Assembly (NCBI RefSeq): GCF_010500845.1
Contig: NZ_JAAAMI010000001.1
Span: 186,001-250,000 of the forward strand
From: Flagellimonas sediminis
GTDB lineage: Bacteria; Bacteroidota; Bacteroidia; Flavobacteriales; Flavobacteriaceae
Direction of reading: 5' to 3'
Length of the DNA: 64,000 bases
The stretch's first letter is position 1. The number at the start of each line of letters is the position of its first letter. The notes beneath the pieces are model-generated. The model ran no database searches. It had not been told where the DNA came from and saw only the letters and a program-made list of their open reading frames with translations. A program made the position numbers and the translations under genes. Shown here piece by piece: positions 27,968-38,117 of this stretch.

Positions 27968-30649
27968 TTAGAAATCGTAACGCAAGGTCACGTTCCATGT
28001 CCTGCCCAATCCAAAATAACCTTGGTTGGAAACATTGATTCCTTTGTAAGTCTCATCCCCTGCCTCAACAAAGTTTGCAGTGGTAAGTTCAGAGATATAA
28101 ATGTGGTTCAAAACGTTGTTCACGTTGGCTCTTATCTTCAACTGCTTAGTTTTGTTCATACCCAAGGGCACAGTAAACGTGGCACCTGCATCCAACAAGC
28201 TGAAAGAGGGTAATTCCAAGTTTTCCTTGATAGCCCCAACATCAGAATAAAGATCAGTGTAATATCTCCAATCAGAATCCACAGCGAAGTTTTTGTTGAT
28301 TCTATAGGCAAGTCCCAAACCACCAGAGGTCTGAGCAGCACCACCTACTTTTCCGCCATCATAATCAATGGTTTCAGTGCTAATCACGTTTCTGTTCTCA
28401 TCGGTAATTTGAGTAACCGCATTCCCTTTATACACCCAGTCTCCGATAGAAGCAAAACCATTGATGGACAATCCGCTAACAGGTCTAAATTTAAAATCTA
28501 GTTCCACACCAGTGTGCAATTGCTCAGTACCGAAGTTAGAGGTGTAAGTAATCACATCGTTCTGTACAGTGGAACTTGAAGCCACCCTATCTTTCCATGA
28601 GGTTCTGTACAAGTTAACATTTGCGGAGAACATGGTGCTTGAGAACCCGTAACCGGCTTCCAATCCGAAAATCTTTTCGTTTTCGGTCAATGGGTTCACT
28701 TGGTTAGTAAAGTTCAAGTAAATATTATCATGGTATGGTTGACGGTTGTAATAACCTACATTTCCATAAAAACTATGCTGTGACGTTGGGTTATAACTGA
28801 AACCACCTTTAGCATTATAACCAAAATTGTTCACTTTTTCAGAATCAACGCCGGGCTCAATACCTGCTGGCAATGGTACACCCGTCCACTGAGGAGAGGT
28901 TCCATCTATCAAAGATTGATCCGCATATTGGTAATGATCGAATCTTTGGTGATACTGATTGCTTACCGATCCTTGGAAGAACGTGGAGAACGTATCCGTA
29001 GCATACTCCAATTGAGTGAACAAACCACCATAAGAAATACGCTCGTCATTGCTATATCCAATTTTTTGATCCTCAGGATAAGAGTTGAAGGCCGCTTCCC
29101 ATGCAGAAGGCTTAAAAGTTTCAGTAGCCGTAACAAACTTATAGGTTCCAAATGTTCCATAGGTTTGATGGTTATTGTTTTGATCTCTTAATCGAATATT
29201 ATCCGTCCAAGAATTCAAACCATGGAAATCAGAAACTACCCTAAAGTGTTTACCATAATAGGTCCTTAAATCGAAACCAACATTCCAAGTTAAATTATCT
29301 CCAAGTTGCTTCTCAAGGTTAGAAATCAACCCGTACCAGTTATGAAGGTTCATGGAAGAACGGGTAATATAAGAAGGCTCAGAACCAAAGTTTACGGCAT
29401 CACCATCCGTTACTGCGGCATTCTGGGCATAAATGGCATCATAATCGATACGTCCTTCAGATGTTCTGATTCTGTTACCCAAGTTTCCTGTTCCACCACC
29501 GTTACCCCAAGAGGCATAAAGTACAGTAGAAAGGTTTGTAGTTTCATTAATGTTCCAGTCCCAGTTTAAATTGGCAACTGGCTTGTGATAAAAATTCCTT
29601 CTTTCAGTCATATATTGACCTTGATAGGTACCCCAGTTGTTGTTGTACCTTCTTCCATATTCCAAATATGAAGAAATGGATTTGGTAAAGTTTTGATCAT
29701 GGAACTGTGGCGCACCAGTGATCAAAAAGTTGAAACCATGATTATCATTTGGTCGGTAACCTACAGAGATAAAATAGGTCTGTCCCTCACCAAAGTTACC
29801 TTCGTTGTAACCATCACCTTGCCAGTGGGAAAGCATAACACTCATACCCCAACCTTTATCGGAGATACCAGTATTGTACCCGGCAGATGTCTTGATATAG
29901 TTGTTGTTGGCAACCGTTGCGTATCCAAAACCGCCTTCGTTCATTTCAGTGGCCTTGGTCACAAAGTTAACGGTACCACCCACTGAGGAAATAGCCAATT
30001 TGGAAGAACCTAGACCCCTTTGAATCTGGATACCAGAAGCGATATCATTGATACCGGACCAATTTGACCAGTACATCAACCCATCTTCCATTCCGTTGAT
30101 TGGCTGACCGTTCAAAAGGAACGCCGTGTTATCCTGCTCGAAACCCCTTACCCTCATGTTGGTATCACCAAAACCGCCTGCTTGACCTGAAACATATACA
30201 GAAGGTGTGTTCACCAAGGTCATGGTAACATCCTGGGTGCCTATTTTTTCCTGAATAATCTTTACTGGAACCGATGAAACGGCTATAGGTGTCTTTCTAT
30301 CTGTAGCTAAGTCAATGATACCTGTACCTACAACTACAACCTCACCTAATTCTTCTGCATCGGGCATCAAAGAAATTTCTCCTAAGCTACCTGTAGTTGT
30401 GAATGGAATACTTTTAGATACAAACCCAATGTAAGAAATAACCAAAGTTCCTGAGCTCTGGCCAACCTCCAAAGTAAAATTTCCATCAAAATCTGTAGAT
30501 GTACCTGTGCTGGTTCCCTTAACCATTACAGTTGCTCCTGGTAGCGGGCCGCCTAAATCGCCGTCCACGACGGTACCAGAAATGGTTCCTTGTGAAAATG
30601 CCATTGCGGACATAAAAATAGCCGCAAAAGCCAAGTAGATTCTTTTCAT
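27968..30649 (-). CDS. Large TonB-dependent receptor
   Basis: 893 residues: signal peptide (cut near MAFSQG), carboxypeptidase-like domain ('GTISGTVVDGDLGGPLPGATVMVKGTSTGTSTDFDGNF' region, about 21-100), TonB-box-like 'EVVVVGTGI' (about 106-114), plug with 'DTNMRVRGFEQDNTAFLLNGQPINGMEDG', and a barrel ending 'NVTLRYDF'. No SusD partner is adjacent. It is monocistronic: its own full -33/-7 promoter is visible (30719-30751) and a strong terminator follows. This and the long AT-rich leader suggest high expression. Substrate unknown. Confidence 0.94.
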   Translation of the reverse strand: MKRIYLAFAAIFMSAMAFSQGTISGTVVDGDLGGPLPGATVMVKGTSTGTSTDFDGNFTLEVGQSSGTLVISYIGFVSKSIPFTTTGSLGEISLMPDAEELGEVVVVGTGIIDLATDRKTPIAVSSVPVKIIQEKIGTQDVTMTLVNTPSVYVSGQAGGFGDTNMRVRGFEQDNTAFLLNGQPINGMEDGLMYWSNWSGINDIASGIQIQRGLGSSKLAISSVGGTVNFVTKATEMNEGGFGYATVANNNYIKTSAGYNTGISDKGWGMSVMLSHWQGDGYNEGNFGEGQTYFISVGYRPNDNHGFNFLITGAPQFHDQNFTKSISSYLEYGRRYNNNWGTYQGQYMTERRNFYHKPVANLNWDWNINETTNLSTVLYASWGNGGGTGNLGNRIRTSEGRIDYDAIYAQNAAVTDGDAVNFGSEPSYITRSSMNLHNWYGLISNLEKQLGDNLTWNVGFDLRTYYGKHFRVVSDFHGLNSWTDNIRLRDQNNNHQTYGTFGTYKFVTATETFKPSAWEAAFNSYPEDQKIGYSNDERISYGGLFTQLEYATDTFSTFFQGSVSNQYHQRFDHYQYADQSLIDGTSPQWTGVPLPAGIEPGVDSEKVNNFGYNAKGGFSYNPTSQHSFYGNVGYYNRQPYHDNIYLNFTNQVNPLTENEKIFGLEAGYGFSSTMFSANVNLYRTSWKDRVASSSTVQNDVITYTSNFGTEQLHTGVELDFKFRPVSGLSINGFASIGDWVYKGNAVTQITDENRNVISTETIDYDGGKVGGAAQTSGGLGLAYRINKNFAVDSDWRYYTDLYSDVGAIKENLELPSFSLLDAGATFTVPLGMNKTKQLKIRANVNNVLNHIYISELTTANFVEAGDETYKGINVSNQGYFGLGRTWNVTLRYDF

Positions 30650-30718
30650 TTAATTCAGTGTTTAAGTGTTTAATTAGCGCTGCAAATGTGATCCATTTTT
30701 GACACACTGCGATTAAGC

Positions 30719-30751
30719 CAAAGTTAAATAAGGCTAAGATACTTAACACAA
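30719..30751 (-). promoter_or_regulatory. Complete Bacteroidota promoter of the large TonB receptor
   Basis: On the minus strand TTG (30751-30749), 22-bp spacer, then TAACTTTG (30726-30719). Both elements and the spacing match the sigma-A consensus TTG-N17-23-TAnnTTTG. The start codon is 69 bp downstream. Confidence 0.7.
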
Positions 30752-30820
30752 AATTAACAAACAATGTTAGCTGACAAACAATTGTTTAGGGTTTTTGAAC
30801 ATTAATAAAAACCCATCAAA

Positions 30821-32458
30821 TTACCTTTTAAAATTTTGCAATAGCTGCAACGTTGAAGTGTCGTGTTTGCCGATTTCTGAATTTTCAATATCGAGAAGAA
30901 TATTTTTTGCCAATTGCTTCCCTAATTCAACCCCCCATTGATCATAACTGAAGATGTTCCAAACAATACCCTGCACAAAAATTTTGTGCTCATATAGGGC
31001 TATAAGGGCACCCAGACTCTTTGGGGTGAGTTTTTGTATCAATAAGGTGTTGGTAGGTTTGTTTCCTTCAAACACCTTAAAAGGTAGCAAGGCCTCCAAT
31101 TCAGAAGCTGAAAGCTTTTGTCCCTCCAATTCCTGTTTGACCTCAACTGGAGTTTTACCGTTCATCAAGGCTTCGGTCTGGGCAAAGAAATTGGCCATTA
31201 ATTTATTGTGATGGTCCACATCCCCATGAAGGGATTCCTTATAACCGATAAAGTCCGTTGGTATAAGTTTGGTCCCTTGGTGGATCAGCTGAAAAAAGGC
31301 ATGTTGGGAATTGGTCCCCGGTTCTCCCCAAATAATGGTCCCGGTTTGATGGCCCACACGGTTACCGGCCCTGTCCACACTTTTACCATTACTTTCCATG
31401 ATACCTTGTTGCAAATAGGCAGAAAAACGGCTCAAATATTGAGTGTAGGGAATAATGGCCTCTGTTTCGGCACCATGAAAATTGTTGTACCAAACACTGA
31501 TCAAGGCCAAGATCACAGGAATGTTCTTATCAAATGGAGTTTCCTTGAAATGCACATCCATTTCATGGGCACCAGCCAATAATTCTTCAAAACGTTCATG
31601 GCCTACCGCAATGGCTATGGTCAAGCCAACGGCACTCCAAAGTGAAAAACGACCACCTACCCAATCCCACATGGGGAATACATTTTCATCGGCAATGCCA
31701 AATTCACTTATTTTTTCAAGGTTTGTGGATACCGCGGCAAAATGATGGGCAATGTCTTTTTCCGAAGCACTCTTTAAAAACCATTTTTTAATGGTAAGCG
31801 CATTGCTCAACGTTTCTTGGGTAGTGAAGGTCTTGGAAACGATCACAAAAAGTGTGGTCTCAGGGTCCAGTTCCTTCAAAACTTCATGCACATGGTCCCC
31901 ATCCACATTGCTAACAAAATGGGTCTTCAGGTGATTTTTGTAAAACTTTAAGGCTTCGGTTACCATCACAGGTCCCAAATCGGATCCCCCTATACCAATA
32001 TTAACCACATCGGTGAAAGGCTTTCCAGTGAATCCTTTCCTTTCCCCAGAAATTATGGCCTGCGAAAAGGTTTTGATCTTTTCCCTAACGGCATACACTT
32101 CATCCACGATATTTTCTCCATCCACAAAGATTTTTTCATCTTTAGCGGCCCTCAAAGCGGTATGCAAAACGGCCCTACCTTCGGTCTGGTTGATGGCTTC
32201 CCCATCAAAATAGTTTTTTATGGCACTTTCCAGTCCCACTTCCCTGGCCAAATCCAACAAAAGGGAAATGGTTTTATCAGTAATTCTGTTCTTTGAATAA
32301 TCTACCAAAAAATCGTTCCAAACCAATGAGAACTTCTCACCCCGATTTGTGTCAGTTTCGAAGAGTTCCCTTAAGTGTTTGTCCTTTGTTTCTTGATAGT
32401 GAGCCTGAAGTTTATTCCAGGCAATTGTGTCAGTAGGGTTGATTGTGGGTAGTGCCAT
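30821..32458 (-). CDS. pgi: Glucose-6-phosphate isomerase
   Basis: 545 residues, full length for the long (eukaryote/E. coli-like) form. Signatures include '[18 protein letters not shown]' (about 154-171), '[10 protein letters not shown]', '[12 protein letters not shown]', '[10 protein letters not shown]' and '[14 protein letters not shown]' with the catalytic His. It interconverts glucose-6-phosphate and fructose-6-phosphate in glycolysis and gluconeogenesis. Its ATG shares one base with the stop of the M23 peptidase gene, so it is the last gene of a four-gene minus-strand operon. Confidence 0.97.
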   Translation of the reverse strand: MALPTINPTDTIAWNKLQAHYQETKDKHLRELFETDTNRGEKFSLVWNDFLVDYSKNRITDKTISLLLDLAREVGLESAIKNYFDGEAINQTEGRAVLHTALRAAKDEKIFVDGENIVDEVYAVREKIKTFSQAIISGERKGFTGKPFTDVVNIGIGGSDLGPVMVTEALKFYKNHLKTHFVSNVDGDHVHEVLKELDPETTLFVIVSKTFTTQETLSNALTIKKWFLKSASEKDIAHHFAAVSTNLEKISEFGIADENVFPMWDWVGGRFSLWSAVGLTIAIAVGHERFEELLAGAHEMDVHFKETPFDKNIPVILALISVWYNNFHGAETEAIIPYTQYLSRFSAYLQQGIMESNGKSVDRAGNRVGHQTGTIIWGEPGTNSQHAFFQLIHQGTKLIPTDFIGYKESLHGDVDHHNKLMANFFAQTEALMNGKTPVEVKQELEGQKLSASELEALLPFKVFEGNKPTNTLLIQKLTPKSLGALIALYEHKIFVQGIVWNIFSYDQWGVELGKQLAKNILLDIENSEIGKHDTSTLQLLQNFKR

Positions 32459-33738
32459 TACTGGTTATAAGTGATTAACGTTTCTTCAGGTTCGGGGTTC
32501 GGGTCCACCAACTCAATACAGTCCAATTGCCATTTAAGCGGTTCAATATGGGCCATGTAATCCGTTCGCAGTGAATCGGCAATAGGTTTCGCGGCGGGAA
32601 GTTCTTCCTTAAATGGATCTACCTGCCTGCCATTTTTCCAAAAACGGTAACAAACGTGTGGGCCTCCGGTATTTCCCGTCATTCCGATCCAACCGATCAC
32701 ATCTCCTTGGCGCACAAAATCTCCCTTCTTAACATTTTGGGCTTTCATGTGTAGATACTGGGTGCTGTATGTGCCATTGTGTTTGATCTTTACATATTTT
32801 CCATTGCCGCCTCTTCGGGTAGACTCCTCAACAGTCCCATCTGCAGTGGCCACAATGGGCGTTCCAATTGGTGCGGCAAAATCTGTTCCCTTGTGGGGTC
32901 TTACCTTATAACCATAATAGGCAATTTTTCTTTTGAGGTTATAGCGAGAGGACAATCGATATTGCAATTTTACGGGCGCCCGTAAAAAAGTACTTCTCAA
33001 ATTATTGGCATCTTGATCAAAATATTCCAAGATTTGGTTGGTTGAATCCGCTATATATGGAAAAGCATATATGGTTTTTCCCTTATGTTCAAAATATGCT
33101 GCCTTTACAGCACCAAGGCCGGCATAAATGCTGTCATTAATATACCGTTCATCGAAAACCACCTTGAACTTGTCCCCTTTTTCCAACCGCAGAAAATCAA
33201 TGGTCCATGCATAAATATCGGAAAGCGCAAAGGTTAGGTTATAGTCTACTCCCAAAGTATCAATGGAAAGGGATAAACTATGATCTATAATTCCACCTAT
33301 CTCCCGCTCGACCAATCTTACTTTTTTTCTGCTCTTATAGGCCACCGCACTGTCACGTAAATCGACCACGGTGTAGTTGATCTTATCGTTTTGGTAGATG
33401 AACACTTTGGCCACATCCGAAGTATCCTTTGACTTTAAAATAATGTAGGGCTTGCCCACCTTTATCTTTCTTACATCAAAGGTGTCCCTGTAATTTTCCG
33501 AAATGGCGGCAATTTTGGGGTAATCCACTTTATTTCTGAGCATAAGCTCGCCAAAACTGTCCCCATTCCTTACGGTGTCGTGTACCACATTGAATTCATC
33601 CAGATTGAACCCATAATGAAGAACAGGAGGTTTTTCAATGGCCTCCACTTTTGCTACTTCTTCAACAGGTTCCTTAGTTTGATTGCATGACACCAATATG
33701 ACGACCAGTGTCAAGATTGCCCCAATAAATTTTTGCAT
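32458..33738 (-). CDS. M23 family metallopeptidase lipoprotein
   Basis: 426 residues with signal peptide and lipobox (LVSC, Cys18). An N-terminal region with LysM-like spacing precedes the LytM/M23 domain from about 270: His282/Asp286 in 'HKGTDFAAP' and His330. The last motif reads 'GPHVCYRFW' (His361, Cys363), where HxH is usual, so a Cys replaces one metal/catalytic histidine. It should cut or bind peptidoglycan cross-bridges in the periplasm; the Cys change may mean altered metal binding or a regulatory role. Operon with pgi downstream and the dioxygenase gene 3 bp upstream. Confidence 0.88.
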   Translation of the reverse strand: MQKFIGAILTLVVILVSCNQTKEPVEEVAKVEAIEKPPVLHYGFNLDEFNVVHDTVRNGDSFGELMLRNKVDYPKIAAISENYRDTFDVRKIKVGKPYIILKSKDTSDVAKVFIYQNDKINYTVVDLRDSAVAYKSRKKVRLVEREIGGIIDHSLSLSIDTLGVDYNLTFALSDIYAWTIDFLRLEKGDKFKVVFDERYINDSIYAGLGAVKAAYFEHKGKTIYAFPYIADSTNQILEYFDQDANNLRSTFLRAPVKLQYRLSSRYNLKRKIAYYGYKVRPHKGTDFAAPIGTPIVATADGTVEESTRRGGNGKYVKIKHNGTYSTQYLHMKAQNVKKGDFVRQGDVIGWIGMTGNTGGPHVCYRFWKNGRQVDPFKEELPAAKPIADSLRTDYMAHIEPLKWQLDCIELVDPNPEPEETLITYNQ

Positions 33739-33741
33739 TTT

Positions 33742-34716
33742 TTATTCCTTGTATTCCTTGTTCTCTGGATTAAAAATATGATCTACCCACTCTTTTCCCC
33801 ATGTATCCAGTTCATATTCTGAATACAAAGTTGGGAAAAATATTATTTTCTGAAAACTGGGCGGCAAATACTGTTTCCAATTTGTGCCCCCTGTTGCCTC
33901 CACATCCTTACCTTCCTTTGCCAAATACCTATAGGCAGATCCCATATGCATCAAAGGCCAATTTACATTGGCATTCATATCCAATTGCTTTAATGAATCG
34001 ATCAGCTCTTCATTGTTTTTGGACTCGTCCGGAAGTTGCAAGTATTTTTGGTATATTGTACTGTTCTTCACCTGGTTGGCTATTCTCAACAACCGTGGGG
34101 TATACCTTGTCTCGAACTGTTTCAAGGTCAAGGTCTTTTCACCGGTTTTAAGATCGGTAGCCCCTTTCTTCCAATATACGTGTTCAAAAAGATCTTCAAT
34201 CGTGTCCACTCCGGAAAAGTTGCTCCGCTCGGTAAAATGCAACATATTTTCCAATGGGGTGGCATAGATTTCGATCATTCTGTATTGGGCCGACTGGAAC
34301 CCACTAGCTGGCAAAAGGGCCATCCGGTACCGAAGAAATTGTTCCCTCTCCATCCCTTTGATCATAATACTGAAGGAGGAGATCAGTGCCTTAAAATAAC
34401 TATTGATCCTTCTCACCTTTTCAATGAAGAAAGTAAGGTCCTGTGAGCGATCTTCCACTATCTGCTTTTGTTCGTGCAGGATCAGCTTAAAATAAAGCTC
34501 GGTGATCTGATGGTACATGATAAAGATTTCCTCATCCGGAAAATGGGTCCTGGGCACCTGAAGGCTCAGAAGGGTGTCCAGATGGATGTAATCCCAATAA
34601 GTGAGATAGCGTTGGTAAAGCAGACCATCAAGATAAGAGCTCAGGTCTTGACCCGAGTTTTTGTACTTTTCTTCAAGTTTGTTGATTTGGGACTGAATTT
34701 TGGGATCCTGCTTCAT
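33742..34716 (-). CDS. Tryptophan 2,3-dioxygenase family protein
   Basis: The ATG at 34716 gives 324 residues; an in-frame TTG one codon earlier is less likely. Family marks include 'TYWDYIHLDTLLSLQ' near the N-terminus, 'EEIFIMYHQITELYFKLILHE' (about 64-84), 'RYRMALLPASGFQSAQYRMIE' and 'ATGGTNWKQYLPPSFQK'. Members are heme enzymes that open the indole ring of tryptophan, the first step of the kynurenine route. No other kynurenine gene is near, and a related heme function is possible. It is the second gene of the DUF3108 - this gene - M23 - pgi operon. Confidence 0.87.
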   Translation of the reverse strand: MKQDPKIQSQINKLEEKYKNSGQDLSSYLDGLLYQRYLTYWDYIHLDTLLSLQVPRTHFPDEEIFIMYHQITELYFKLILHEQKQIVEDRSQDLTFFIEKVRRINSYFKALISSFSIMIKGMEREQFLRYRMALLPASGFQSAQYRMIEIYATPLENMLHFTERSNFSGVDTIEDLFEHVYWKKGATDLKTGEKTLTLKQFETRYTPRLLRIANQVKNSTIYQKYLQLPDESKNNEELIDSLKQLDMNANVNWPLMHMGSAYRYLAKEGKDVEATGGTNWKQYLPPSFQKIIFFPTLYSEYELDTWGKEWVDHIFNPENKEYKE

Positions 34717-34731
34717 CAATGCCGATCTGCG

Positions 34732-35511
34732 CTAGTTCATGATAATTTTGAATTGGTTCCTTAATCCATTGTAGGCTTCAAGGTCGGCTTTTAAAGATCC
34801 CACTGCCAAATCTGCCTTTATGCGAATGGGAATTTTGTTCAAATCGTTGGACACCCATAGGGTCAAACTCTCCTTTTCCTTAAAAACGCGGCCCGATTGA
34901 ACCAACGGTCTAAATTTAAGACATTCCACTTTGCCAAACTTGGTCTTTAAGATTTCTTTTCCTAAATATTTCAACTGGAATTTGAACATCCCATCATCAT
35001 CAAAAAGCATGTCCAGATCAATGGACTGGCCTTCCACAAATTCTTCCAGATTGTAGTTGCTTCTTAAAAAATAAGAGGCCGAAATAAGGTCTTGTACCCC
35101 ATTATGGATCGGAAATTCTTGTTGCGTGCCATTTTTATGATCTTTAAGCACGGCATTGCGGGTTTCATAATCAAAATCGATCTGCATATCTTTGGTATAG
35201 CCTCCTTCATCAATCTTTCGAATAAATTTGTAAGGCCTTCCATTTCGGCGACCAAAATAGCTCTCGTAAGTATCATCCACCTTAAAAAAGATACTGGCGA
35301 AACCCGTGGTCTTACCCTTGCCCACAACATGGTACACGGGGACACTGTCCAACGTCTCGGAAGTAAGGTGCATAGTAGCATAGCTGGCATTCAGGATCCC
35401 GTAATGTATCCTGAACTTGAGCCATTCCCCATTCTTAAAAGCAGGTGTGGATTTTTGCCCCATAAGGGAAAACACCGAAAGCACAAACAATAAGGGCAGC
35501 AGTCTTTTCAT
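34732..35511 (-). CDS. DUF3108 secreted protein
   Basis: The ATG at 35511 gives 259 residues beginning MKRLLPLLFVLSVFS, a signal peptide cut near LMGQKS; the in-frame TTG at 35517 is not needed. The whole mature protein fits DUF3108: 'FKNGEWLKFRIHYGILNASYATM', 'YHVVGKGKTTGFASIFFKVDDTYESYF' and the late 'LTLWVSNDLNKIPIRIKADLAVGSLKADL'. The family is periplasmic, beta-rich and of unknown function. It is first in the operon leading to pgi. Confidence 0.83.
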   Translation of the reverse strand: MKRLLPLLFVLSVFSLMGQKSTPAFKNGEWLKFRIHYGILNASYATMHLTSETLDSVPVYHVVGKGKTTGFASIFFKVDDTYESYFGRRNGRPYKFIRKIDEGGYTKDMQIDFDYETRNAVLKDHKNGTQQEFPIHNGVQDLISASYFLRSNYNLEEFVEGQSIDLDMLFDDDGMFKFQLKYLGKEILKTKFGKVECLKFRPLVQSGRVFKEKESLTLWVSNDLNKIPIRIKADLAVGSLKADLEAYNGLRNQFKIIMN

Positions 35512-35605
35512 AGTCAATTTTATGCGTATAAAATTAGCAAAAACGATGTTGGGGCCATCTGGTTTACATATACTTAAACAAATCTTATTCCAAAATAGTA
35601 TAAAT

Positions 35606-35706
35606 AAAAAAAGCCCAGTCTTAAAACTGGGCTTTTCCTAAATAACCAACCAAACTTTAAATTATGAAAAACCAATACTTAAAGTTATAAGGGAACCACC
35701 CCTTAT
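35606..35706 (-). ncRNA. Candidate small RNA, about 100 nt
   Basis: On the minus strand a -7 element TATATTTG (35720-35713) is followed seven bases later by three stem-loops packed in order: ATAAGGG/CCCTTAT (35706-35687), AACTTTAA/TTAAAGTT (35686-35653), a 16-nt linker, then an intrinsic terminator (35636-35609) with seven U. No open reading frame of note lies on this strand. Order, spacing and ending are those of an independent small RNA. It could instead be a 3'UTR product of the patatin gene. Flavobacteria have described sRNA families (Flavo-1, 6S-Flavo); I cannot assign it to either. Confidence 0.6.
35609..35636 (-). terminator. Intrinsic terminator of the small RNA / patatin transcript
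   Basis: Stem AAAAGCCCAGT / ACTGGGCTTTT with loop CTTAAA; on the minus strand the run of T continues for seven bases. On the plus strand the T-run is shorter. Confidence 0.9.
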
Positions 35707-35712
35707 CTGAGA

Positions 35713-35720
35713 CAAATATA
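35713..35720 (-). promoter_or_regulatory. -7 promoter element of the candidate small RNA
   Basis: TATATTTG on the minus strand, exact TAnnTTTG. The predicted start, about 7 nt downstream, is the first base of the first stem. No TTG -33 element is evident. Confidence 0.5.
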
Positions 35721-35847
35721 CGCCACGCTTTTGTAGGAAATTCAGTTTTTAACGGACTTTAACTTAACCCCCTATAAATTGATCCTTTTTGAATGTTTTT
35801 TTGGCAAATTATTAAGAAATCCAAGGGATTTGGTACATCTACCGTGA

Positions 35848-38112
35848 TCAAAACCAGAAGCCCACACTAAAGAAAATACTGTCATTTTTTATCTCGGGCG
35901 ACCAAGAATAGTAAATCTGTATCGGGCCGATAAAAGATTCAAATCCGTAACCCACTCCATAACCCGAAAAAGTTGGCTCGGCGAACCAATCTCCCGTACG
36001 GAAAAGATCATCCGCCACGTTGGCAAAGTTGGTAGTGAACATGAAGTGGTGTTTGGGTGCTACACGGTAATCGATACGACCATATGCCTTTACAAAGCTG
36101 TTCCCTGGAATGCTGAGAAAATCATATCCGAAGAAGGGTACAAAATTGTTCACAAAATCGTTCCCAAATCCCCCAAGTACAAAATCGAACGAAGTTACAT
36201 CCGAAGTTCCCAACTTAACACCTCCCTCAGCTTCCAAGTTAAAGCTAAGATTGTGCAAAATGGGGATGGTCGTCCCAAGTTTGGCCTTGGCTATTGAAAA
36301 TTCCCTAAAATTCTGGTTATAGTCCGAGGAGAAAAGGTAAACATGAAAATCACTGTCAAATAAAAGCCCTTTGGTCGGAAAATATTTGTCATCATAGGTA
36401 TCCAACGTTATTTTGGAAAATGCGTTGAAATAGTTAGATCTCTCAAAAGTGGTCCTCCCATCATCATCGGTCAACGTTGCCCCCGCATCGGTCCCCTGAC
36501 CCAAGGTCCTGGTAGAATACCGTAAAAATTTATGCTCCGCTCCAATGGTAAAGGCAAATTCTTCCTGTAACACCGTTTGGAGATAAATCTGGTTGGTCAG
36601 GTCCGTAACGTCCATATTTATCCTTCTGATATTGGGGTCGTCCGGTACATTGAAATTTCCCCGAATCAATGAAAAATCAACCTCAGAGTTAAAATCGGTG
36701 AACTTGGAATTGATCCCAAAGCTCCAATAATATCCTTTATCCAGATAGTATTGCATATTGTATCGAATATGGTCGCCCAAAATAAAATCAAAAGAGGCCA
36801 CATCATCCTTCATCAAGAAGTTCTTCTTGGTAAGGTTGAACAAGGCTGCACTTTTATAGAGATCATCATAATGCGCGGACACTTTTACGAACATTTTGTT
36901 CGGATTTTCCTTAATTTTTAAGATTAGGTCCGTTCCCAATCCATTGGAAACCAAGTCATATCGGATTGCCTTGAAGTTTCCGGTGGCCGATAGGTTGTTT
37001 ATGCCCTGTTTTAGGTCCTCAAAGGCAATTTTTTCCGCTAGATTGAACCTTAATTTTCCTTTGATATATCCCCTCGTATAGCGATCGTTTCCCTCAATGA
37101 GCATACGGTTGATGGTCAAACTATCCATTACCGGAATACGTTTTTTTGCCTTTGGTACATAGTGTTGGGTAGCAGCTATTTTTTCCAATTCTCCCAATTT
37201 GGTCCTAGTTGCCTTTTCCCCGCTTTCCACAATGGCCTTGCCCCGATCAAAATCGATTACCGAAAACTGGTCTATATCAGGCCGAATGTAGACATCCGTT
37301 TGGGCAGACTTCTTTTTCATGTCGTTAACGGTGCGATAATTGTTGATCTGCAACAAAATTTCCGTGGCCGAGGACAGGGACTCCCTTGTGGAAAGATCGT
37401 GCTGCACATCCACCCCAATGACAATATCTGCCCCCATGGCCCTTACTTGGTCTATCGGATAATTGTTTACTACCCCACCATCGATCAGTATATCCCCGTC
37501 AATTTCCGATGGTTCAAAAAGGGACGGAAAAGTTCCACTGGCCACAATGGCCTCGGGTAAATATCCATGATCCAACAGCACCTGTTCCCCTGTCTCCACA
37601 TTGGTGGCCACACATAAAAAGGGTATGGGCAATTTGGCAAAATCCTGAACATCCTTTACATGGAAAAGTAATTGCACCAACATATTGTAGATGTTTTGGC
37701 CTCCTGAAATGGCTTGGGGAAAACTCACTTTAAAATCCGTAAAGGGCAAGGTAAGGGCATAGCGTTCGGAATCCTCTTTCTCATAAAAATTCTTGGCACT
37801 ACGCGGTACATTGTCCTGAATGAGATCGCTAAAGTTGGTCTTCCTGAAAATAGAATCCAATTCCTTGGCGGAATATCCCGAGGCATATAGGGCCCCTACT
37901 ATGGCCCCCATGCTGGTGCCCCCGATGTAATCCACCTTGATCCCCGCCTCCTCGATCACCTTTAATGCGCCAATATGTGCCAACCCTTTGGCACCACCAC
38001 CACTGAGCACCAATCCTACCTTGGGCGGGGCTTCCTGAGTTGTGGACTGGGCCATTCCAAACACTCCTATTAAAGAGCATATGATCATACTAACGGTTTT
38101 CCTGTTACACAT
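35848..38112 (-). CDS. Patatin-like phospholipase with BamA-like barrel (PlpD type)
   Basis: 754 residues: signal peptide to about 21; patatin domain with oxyanion loop 'GGGAKG' at 38-43, nucleophile Ser67 in 'GTSMG' (65-69) and Asp211 in 'DGGVVNNYP'; a POTRA-like segment (about 340-410); and a C-terminal 16-strand BamA/surface-antigen barrel ending in 'FFSVGFWF'. This is the layout of type Vd autotransporters (PlpD), where a lipase is displayed on the cell surface. It begins 5 bp after the uvrC stop, so the two are cotranscribed. Confidence 0.92.
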   Translation of the reverse strand: MCNRKTVSMIICSLIGVFGMAQSTTQEAPPKVGLVLSGGGAKGLAHIGALKVIEEAGIKVDYIGGTSMGAIVGALYASGYSAKELDSIFRKTNFSDLIQDNVPRSAKNFYEKEDSERYALTLPFTDFKVSFPQAISGGQNIYNMLVQLLFHVKDVQDFAKLPIPFLCVATNVETGEQVLLDHGYLPEAIVASGTFPSLFEPSEIDGDILIDGGVVNNYPIDQVRAMGADIVIGVDVQHDLSTRESLSSATEILLQINNYRTVNDMKKKSAQTDVYIRPDIDQFSVIDFDRGKAIVESGEKATRTKLGELEKIAATQHYVPKAKKRIPVMDSLTINRMLIEGNDRYTRGYIKGKLRFNLAEKIAFEDLKQGINNLSATGNFKAIRYDLVSNGLGTDLILKIKENPNKMFVKVSAHYDDLYKSAALFNLTKKNFLMKDDVASFDFILGDHIRYNMQYYLDKGYYWSFGINSKFTDFNSEVDFSLIRGNFNVPDDPNIRRINMDVTDLTNQIYLQTVLQEEFAFTIGAEHKFLRYSTRTLGQGTDAGATLTDDDGRTTFERSNYFNAFSKITLDTYDDKYFPTKGLLFDSDFHVYLFSSDYNQNFREFSIAKAKLGTTIPILHNLSFNLEAEGGVKLGTSDVTSFDFVLGGFGNDFVNNFVPFFGYDFLSIPGNSFVKAYGRIDYRVAPKHHFMFTTNFANVADDLFRTGDWFAEPTFSGYGVGYGFESFIGPIQIYYSWSPEIKNDSIFFSVGFWF

Positions 38113-38117
38113 AGTGA

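Noticed and set aside
27968..30649. SusC/SusD polysaccharide-utilisation locus
   Set aside because: No SusD-like lipoprotein or glycan-degrading enzyme is adjacent; the receptor is flanked by its own promoter and terminator.
35661..35690. Short plus-strand ORF encoding an eight-residue peptide (MKNQYLKL)
   Set aside because: It lies inside the stem-loop structure read on the other strand, and no gene follows it on the plus strand.
35606..35706. 6S RNA
   Set aside because: 6S RNA is one long rod with a central bubble; here three separate local hairpins fit better.
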